In this document: in pieces, positions 58,321-64,000 of the stretch
How positions within the stretch are numbered: position 1 is the stretch's first letter
How the letters are laid out: the number at the start of each line of letters is the position of its first letter
Assembly (NCBI GenBank): GCA_025331435.1
Contig: JAIWNI010000048.1
Coordinates: 164,297 to 228,296, forward strand
DNA length: 64,000 bases
Source of the DNA: Choanephora cucurbitarum
Taxonomy: Eukaryota; Mucoromycota; Mucoromycetes; Mucorales; Choanephoraceae
Direction of reading: 5' to 3'
Made by a program: the position numbers and the translations under genes
Notes under the pieces: generated by a model
Told to the model about the DNA's origin: nothing
Databases searched by the model: none
The model's input: the letters and a program-made list of their open reading frames with translations, nothing else

Positions 58321-58919
58321 ATCTAAGAATAAAGTCAGTGGATGGTGTCATCTTTTTCTGTTTCAACGGTTACCATGGATCTGTGTAAGATGTGATGTTT
58401 AAAATGATGGACTATAAAAAAAAAAGAGAGTACGTGTAATAGGTTTCCTTATTTGTTCCGAATCAGTCTCTCTCTTTCTTTTTTTGTGCTTCTTTTTTCT
58501 TGTGGTGTGTTGAATCGTTCTTCTCAATAAGGTGTGTCTGTATTGCTTGTTGACACAACACTCGAGCTTATAGTGTAAGGAAAGGCTAGAAAAACTTTGA
58601 AGGCTGGCCTATTTTTTTTTCTATTAAAGCGGAGTTTCTATTCGATAGAAAATGGTTGAAGGGCAAGGCCTTGTCAATGACGTCTTTTTTTCACTCTTTT
58701 TTCTGGCTAACAATAGATTTAATCAAAAAGAAAGAAAATGAAGGAACAGTAGGGCCTTAAAGAAAGAAAGTGGTGACTACATTCTTTTTTCCATGTAATC
58801 CTTTTATTTTCTCTAGGCACTTGAGGATGATGTGACTTTTGTTTTTCACTCGTATTTATTTTATCAGATCAAACAATTGTTTAGTTGAATTAAATTTATT
58901 CTAATAAATATACACAGCA
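58321..58919. other. Intergenic, upstream of the carrier gene
   Basis: Pyrimidine-rich and AT-rich. No exon was recognised. A short antisense extension of the carrier's 5' leader may lie at 58,321-58,420. Confidence 0.5.
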
Positions 58920-60319
58920 TTAACGCTTTCGTTTACGATCCTTAGCTAATTCCATCGATTGCCACATAGCATCTTCATCCTCATCTTCCTGTTCTTCTTG
59001 TGTCTTCACCTTGGGCACTGGATATTCGAATGACTCATCCACCAAGACACATGTCAACCGTTGCTTCAGATACGCCTTGTCCACCAAATGACGATAGACA
59101 GTAGATGTTTCATGAACACGCAAGAATCGATCCAATGAAGTACTGACAACATACGTTTGAGATGAAGAAGATGCTGTCACCAAATCAGTCACTGCACCAG
59201 AGAATCCCTTGAACTGAGCTGCCTTCTTGCCTGTGCGTACATCCAACATGCCCACTGTACTGATTGTATCTGAAAACAAGACATGGTGTTCATCTGGACC
59301 CAACGATAATACCTTCAGAGGGTGTTTTCCAATTTCCACATTCAATATAGGACGACGTGCTTTTTTAGTATCATAGACACGGAACTACAGAATACATAGG
59401 CATGAGGATCATATGCTTATGGACTATCCAACCATCTTTACCTGATGATAATGTGTGACAAGGGCTATTTGAGTTGCTTCTTTGTTGATAAACTGAAGAT
59501 CATGAATCCAAACAGGCTGTTGAAGATCCAGGAAATCATTCTTGACATTCTTTGCCTGAAAGACACAACCCATGGTCTTGGTTGTCTTTTTCTTGTGAGG
59601 AGATGTATTCTGTTGTGTTTCACTGGTTTCTTCTTGCATCTTATCAAGGTCATAGATCGATAGATCCACGTCTTTACCACCAATAGCAAAGATATTTGTC
59701 TGTGTAGGATGAGGGCGCATGATATCAAGATTGGGTGCCAGTTGTGCAATTGTCTTTGTTTCGTTTGCCTCTAATGGTGTATAAGAGAGGTCACCTGTAG
59801 AAGTACAGGCACAGACATGACTATGTGAAGGTGAGTCTTCTGTTGTCAAATCAAACAGAAATGATATTTACTTGTTATGAACAAAGAGACCTACAAAACG
59901 ACCTTGCTTTTCATCTGTGCCCACCTGTTGATTCTTGAGTTCTTTCAGAATCAGACCTGATTCAGGCGACATGAACTGAATACTGCCATTTTTACGTCCA
60001 ATCAATAACTAACAAAGAGGTCAATTAGGGTGCCATGATAGCTATCAAGATACATACCACTCTATCACCATTCAATGAAGCCCAGCTTAATTTTTGAACA
60101 GCCTGTTCTTTGTTTACTTGACCGAAAATGCCTGTCAATGGTTGAGGACCTTCTTTCTTTTGGTCTTCTTCAGTCTCTGCTTTCTTGACACGCTTTTGAC
60201 GTTTCTCTTCTATCTTTGGAGGAAAGGCAACCCCTAAAGACAAGGTGAGTTAAGATACCAAAAACAAGCAATAGCTTACATTTGATAAGACCGCTTTCAT
60301 CGCCTGTAAAGTATTTCAT
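58920..60319 (-). CDS. NSA1: Nsa1/WDR74, WD-repeat 60S ribosome-biogenesis factor
   Basis: A nucleolar WD40 protein of pre-60S particles, partner of the AAA-ATPase Rix7/NVL. The start at 60,317-60,319 reads MKYFTGDESGLIK. It continues GVAFPPKIEEKRQKR, then GIFGQVNKEQAVQKLSWASL and LLIGRKNGSIQFMSPESGLI. Further WD blades include LDIMRPHPTQTNIFAIGGKD, VWIHDLQFINKEATQIALVT and, in the last exon, HPLKVLSLGPDEHHVLFSDT, KAAQFKGFSGAVTDL and STSLDRFLRVHETSTVYRHL. The C-terminus is acidic then basic (AMWQSMELAKDRKRKR), as in Nsa1. Several short introns interrupt it. Confidence 0.9.
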
Positions 60320-60494
60320 ATTAAGATAATCTAAAGAAAGAATTAAAAAAAAAAAAAGAAGATAAAAGAAACAATACGTGCCTGGTTTAGCTCAAAGGAA
60401 AAATAGTCACTTTATGCGACAAACGCCACTTTATGCAAGTTGGGGGGGGGGTTGATACTTTCTTCTTTTTCTTTTCCCTTTTTATATTACCATA

Positions 60495-61283
60495 ATGGCA
60501 AAAGGAAAACAATCGGGCGGAAAAGGCAAATCAGCTGGAGGTAATAGAGGGACTGTTTATGATGCATTATCTGAATAGATTTATATAGGCAGTAAAGAGG
60601 AAGGCAACAGTAAATTAAAGCCTGCCAATGCTGTTAAAGTAAGAATAAGATGAACGCGTCATAAGATAACTGATTGTTTTGATTAGGTTAGACATATCTT
60701 ATGTGAAAAGCATAGCAGAGTAAATATAAAGGAAAACATTGCTACATGCCATAGATTAACAAAAAAAAGTAGATTATGGAAGCATTAGCCAAGATTAAAG
60801 AAGAAAACATGCGATTTGACAAGGTGAGTTCAACAGATAGAAAATAGAAAACTGTTGATAACCCCCATAAAGGTGGCTGAGCTCTATAGTGAAGATAAAG
60901 CAAAGGCAGGAGGTAATTTAGGATATGAAATGTGATGAAATGATTATTTATTGTTCATTTAAGGTTCATTGGGCTGGATGAATCGTGGTAGTATGGTTGG
61001 TGCATTTCAAGATGCAGGTAAATCTATCTCTCTCTTTTTTATAGAGAGAAATTTGTCTCAGCCCTTTTTTTTTTTTTATAGCTTTTGCATTACAGCCAAG
61101 TACGTGTGATAAGCCTATCTTAACCGATCCTCCAGTAAGTTGCCTGTTCTCTCTAGTTAACTTGTAATAATAACTCTAGTAGATCAAGACTCAATTTGGT
61201 TATCATCTTATTATGGTGGTAAGATCATTCAATCTATCTCTTTTGGTGTTTTAACCTATTCTTTTTAGGAAGAGAGAAAATAA
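60495..61283 (+). CDS. PIN4: Parvulin-type peptidyl-prolyl isomerase Par14/PIN4
   Basis: Nine exons in phase (60495-60540, 60589-60638, 60687-60719, 60773-60823, 60873-60912, 60964-61017, 61082-61134, 61183-61218, 61269-61283) give 125 residues. The basic Gly/Lys-rich N-terminus (MAKGKQSGGKGKSAGG) resembles the DNA/preribosome-binding tail of Par14. The parvulin domain follows: NAVKVRHILCEKHSRIMEAL, FDKVAELYSEDKAKAGG, LGWMNRGSMVGAFQDAAFAL, LTDPPIKTQFGYHLIMVEER. Par14 acts in rRNA processing and chromatin. Exons are extremely short, the last encoding four residues, which explains why no long open frame reveals the gene. Confidence 0.93.
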
Positions 61284-61437
61284 ATAATTCTGAATTACAG
61301 AAATCAAATACAGAAAAGAATGTGTGACACTTATCGAAATTCCAGAAAATAAAACGGCTAATAGCTTAATAGGCTATAAAATTTATTATGTAGTTTCTAT
61401 TTACAAAAAGAAAAAAAAGAGAGAAAAAAAAGAATAT

Positions 61438-61479
<42 letters not shown>

Positions 61480-61614
61480 AATATAAAAAAGAGAAATTGG
61501 GTGGTGGTATGTATAATAAATGGCATATAAATAAATGAGTTCACATAATAACATGCTAGCATGTTGACACAATCTAATAATAAAAAAAATTCTATAATAA
61601 AATGGGAGGCTGAC
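61284..61614. other. Intergenic with a GTA trinucleotide repeat
   Basis: Between convergent genes. It holds an uninterrupted GTA/TAG repeat of about 13 units at 61,438-61,477. No gene is seen. Confidence 0.8.
61438..61477. repeat. GTA trinucleotide microsatellite
   Basis: About 13 perfect GTA units, flanked by A-rich sequence. It is likely to be length-variable between strains. Confidence 0.95.
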
Positions 61615-62076
61615 TTAGAATAACCAATCATAGACCTTCTTGAGCGATCTAGATAACTTTGTTTTGTTTTTGTTCTGTGTGGTATAATAAAGTATATCAT
61701 CGTCGCTGTATTCTCTCTTATGAGAACGTAATTTCTCTTTGATAAATGATTCGGATAACTGTAGTTTTTCTTTTAAGCGGAGTGACGAGTTGCGTCGTAC
61801 CTTCTTCTGGCTCGATTGAATGAGGTCATCTTCGGCTAATTCCATTTCCAATTGAGAGTCATCCCAACGTTTAACCTTGGGTGTCATAGGAGAGATAGGG
61901 GATAATGGCTCAGATAGTCGTTTTTGGTGTATCTGTGTATTCAATTTCAATGGGGCAGATTGCTTCAGATTAGGGCAACTGTAGTTGATTGAAGAAGATG
62001 AAGTACGCGGTGAATGTGTATCATTACTTGAGATAGAAGAAGAAAGTGAAGGTATAGATCGATGATGGTAATTCAT
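61615..62076 (-). CDS. Hypothetical Ser-rich, basic protein (153 aa)
   Basis: Not recognised. Single exon, starting MNYHHRSIPSLSSSISSNDT. The first 90 residues are Ser/Pro-rich and probably disordered, with SP/TP sites (LSPISPMTPKVKRWDDSQLE). The C-terminal 60 residues are basic and could form amphipathic helices (SSLRLKEKLQLSESFIKEKL, LSRSLKKVYDWLF). No signal peptide or membrane helix. Codon use fits neighbouring genes. A regulatory or cell-cycle phosphoprotein is conceivable, but no function can be assigned. Confidence 0.6.
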   Translation of the reverse strand: MNYHHRSIPSLSSSISSNDTHSPRTSSSSINYSCPNLKQSAPLKLNTQIHQKRLSEPLSPISPMTPKVKRWDDSQLEMELAEDDLIQSSQKKVRRNSSLRLKEKLQLSESFIKEKLRSHKREYSDDDILYYTTQNKNKTKLSRSLKKVYDWLF

Positions 62077-64000
62077 GCTTTTTAAAAAAAAATAAATAGA
62101 GAAAAAGAGAAAAAAAGGGCTCGTTTAAAGTTGGCTCGTTCTCGGTCTCATTTTTATTTCTTATCCAACACTCAATTCATACTCAGAAAAAGGAAACATT
62201 GACACGTGTTATGTTGTTACTTTCTTTATCACCTTACTCTCCTTCCTCACACACACACACTCCTCCTCCTTGGTTCTCCTTTAGAGTAAAATAAGGAATA
62301 AATTTGCCATGCTTTTAATTGATAAATATAATAAAAAAACGTTTTTGACAATTGTCCTACATTATGGGTATGTGCATTCATTGTCTGGCCAATTCTTATG
62401 TCACACAGACATGATCCTATTGGCACTATAAGCTCAGATAATCACTTTATTAGGTCGAGACTCCCCTTTTTTTTTTTTTACTTTCTTTCTTAAGCAGGAG
62501 AAACGATAAGGGAGTATAGTAAATGACTGAGTACAACCCTAAACACGTTATGTTGTTTTCTGCTTTATTTTATTTTTTTGTCTATTTCGCAAGCCTCACG
62601 ACTTTAGGGCGGAGTTCTTTGCTTATTTAATCAATCTATAGGGTTTTTTGTATTCTCATATTCTGTATGACATAGATACGAAAGCAGTGTGACATGATTT
62701 CAACATCAGCACACCCCTTTCTCTCTCTCTTACTTAGTATATGAATGATGCAATTGCGATAAACAGAGAATAAGCGATTTATTGTTCAGTATGAATGACC
62801 CGCATGAATTATGCAATTATCTTAAGGATTTGAATGGTTGACATCATAGACCTTTTCCCTTAAAGAGGAATGCTTGGTAAAGAAGTTGTCTGATATCAAT
62901 ACAATGATCTTATGTAACAGGCCAAGTACTGTCTTGATCTCATCTGAAATGAAATATCTACCGGGAACAAAGAAATAAAGTTTAACAGCAAATCTGAGCT
63001 TTGACCAACCCTTCTGATTTCTCAAGTAAAATTTCAAATAGCTTTTATTTTCTAGGCTGTCAAATAATAAAGGGGGGAGGAAAAGAATGAATAATAACCT
63101 TAATTTATACCAACTCACTGGATCTAACATTGGCCTCTTCAGCGTGTTCCTTTTTCTTTCTTATATAACGATATCTTCATTTAGTACGACAGCATGGCAA
63201 TGTCCTAGAATCATGATGGGCCATTTCAAGTAGGACAAGAAGGTAAGCATGTGTTAAGTATGCGGACTTTTTCTAATATTTTAATTTATTTAGTATTCAA
63301 AGTCGATTTGAGGAGTCTTTTTAGAGATCCAGTAAAGAACCATAGTTTGAGTAACAACAGTCAGTGTTTCTTGGGGAATAGTCACACTCAACTGGATTTG
63401 ATCTTATCACAGCTTTTTTAAATCCTAGCTAGAATCAAACGATAGCTCGAGGCATCTACTTGACTTGGGCAGAATCAAAGAAATCACTCACATTAATCTA
63501 CCCTATAGAATCTCAGATAAGTTATTTGTGTGATCACACACACACACACATACAACTATTCGCACTACAGATAAAGATCTCTCACTAAATCACTGTACTT
63601 CCAAAAAAAGACAAAAAGGGTAAAAGAAAAAGAGAATGAGTGATATATTGACAACACATCATGTACCAATCAAAGTCAATGATATCAGTTTCATTGTTGA
63701 AAGAACATAATCTTAAGTATAGATCAATAAGCTTTAACAAGTGATATCAGCCATACTTCTTTTTTTTTACTGTCCTATTGACAAGAAGAGAAGATATCCA
63801 TCTTGGGTTAACAGAATCTAGATATAGCAGATGATAACAGCATATTCTGTCATGAATGTGTGTAAGCCATACTACTTTTAAAACCCTCTTTCTAAAGTAA
63901 GCTCTTTTGATTGTTCTCTCCTTATGCTCTTATCTTGGACAATTTTTTAATATGCAAAGAAATGAACCATTTTCAGGAGATATACCTTAGCATTCCGACC
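62077..64000. other. 1.9 kb to the right edge, no gene supported
   Basis: AT-rich with a CA repeat at 63,536-63,550 and T/A homopolymers. The minus-strand frame 62822-63130 (with KLYFFVPGRYFISDEIKTVL) has a plausible composition but no family I can name and no splice support. It may be a relic. No tRNA or other RNA gene was recognised. Confidence 0.45.

Noticed and set aside
62822..63130. 102-codon minus-strand frame
   Set aside because: Composition is plausible, but there is no motif, conservation or exon evidence available; kept only as a remark in the intergenic entry.

Overview
The window looks like nuclear DNA of a filamentous fungus, most probably an early-diverging one of the Mucorales (Mucoromycota). 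This is inferred from dense spliced genes on both strands, introns mostly 45-65 nt with TACTAAC-like branch sites, AT-rich spacers full of homopolymers, and gene families typical of that group: septin, septation-era cytoskeletal LIM protein, SPX-ankyrin-GDPD, and Mutator-like elements carrying an OTU protease. No species can be named from the sequence alone. Exon models were built by eye. Where coordinates are given exon by exon, the coding lengths add up to whole codons.

Layout. 1-5,975: 5' half of a septin (-), a mitochondrial PPR protein (-), a decayed Mutator/OTU element, an IF1-like microprotein (-), an unrecognised 45-residue spliced gene (+) and a CHCHD2/Mix17-type twin-CX9C protein (+). 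6,052-10,631: V-ATPase subunit C (-) and a SART3-type HAT-repeat splicing factor without RRMs (-). 11,384-19,643: the most striking structure, a palindrome of two near-identical arms of about 2.7 and 2.9 kb in inverted orientation around a 2.4-kb spacer. The left arm holds the 3' part of an intact tRNA-dihydrouridine synthase (Dus1). The right arm holds a copy without the 5' end. The spacer holds a second decayed Mutator/OTU element.

20,077-36,787: SAM methyltransferase (+), GPI-transamidase subunit GAA1 (-), ankyrin protein (+), a 4.1-kb gene-poor stretch, an SPX-ankyrin-GDPD phosphate-signalling protein (+) and a TBC Rab-GAP (-). 37,074-48,814: DDX21-like RNA helicase (-), Zn2Cys6 regulator (-), a Tc1-like transposase fragment, Sas10/Utp3 (-), NDUFS5 (+) and a tandem-START protein with a C-terminal membrane anchor (-). 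49,387-64,000: an unrecognised multi-pass membrane protein (-), sigma-like glutathione transferase (+), two-LIM protein (+), CsbD-like stress protein (+), Ca2+-regulated mitochondrial ATP-Mg/Pi carrier (-), Nsa1/WDR74 (-), Par14/PIN4 parvulin (+), a Ser-rich hypothetical (-) and about 1.9 kb with no convincing gene.

The genes are mostly unrelated housekeeping genes, with no cluster or operon logic. Loose themes are ribosome biogenesis (DDX21-like, Sas10, Nsa1, Par14) and mitochondria (PPR, CHCHD2-like, IF1-like, NDUFS5, SCaMC). I found no rRNA, no convincing tRNA and no CRISPR array.
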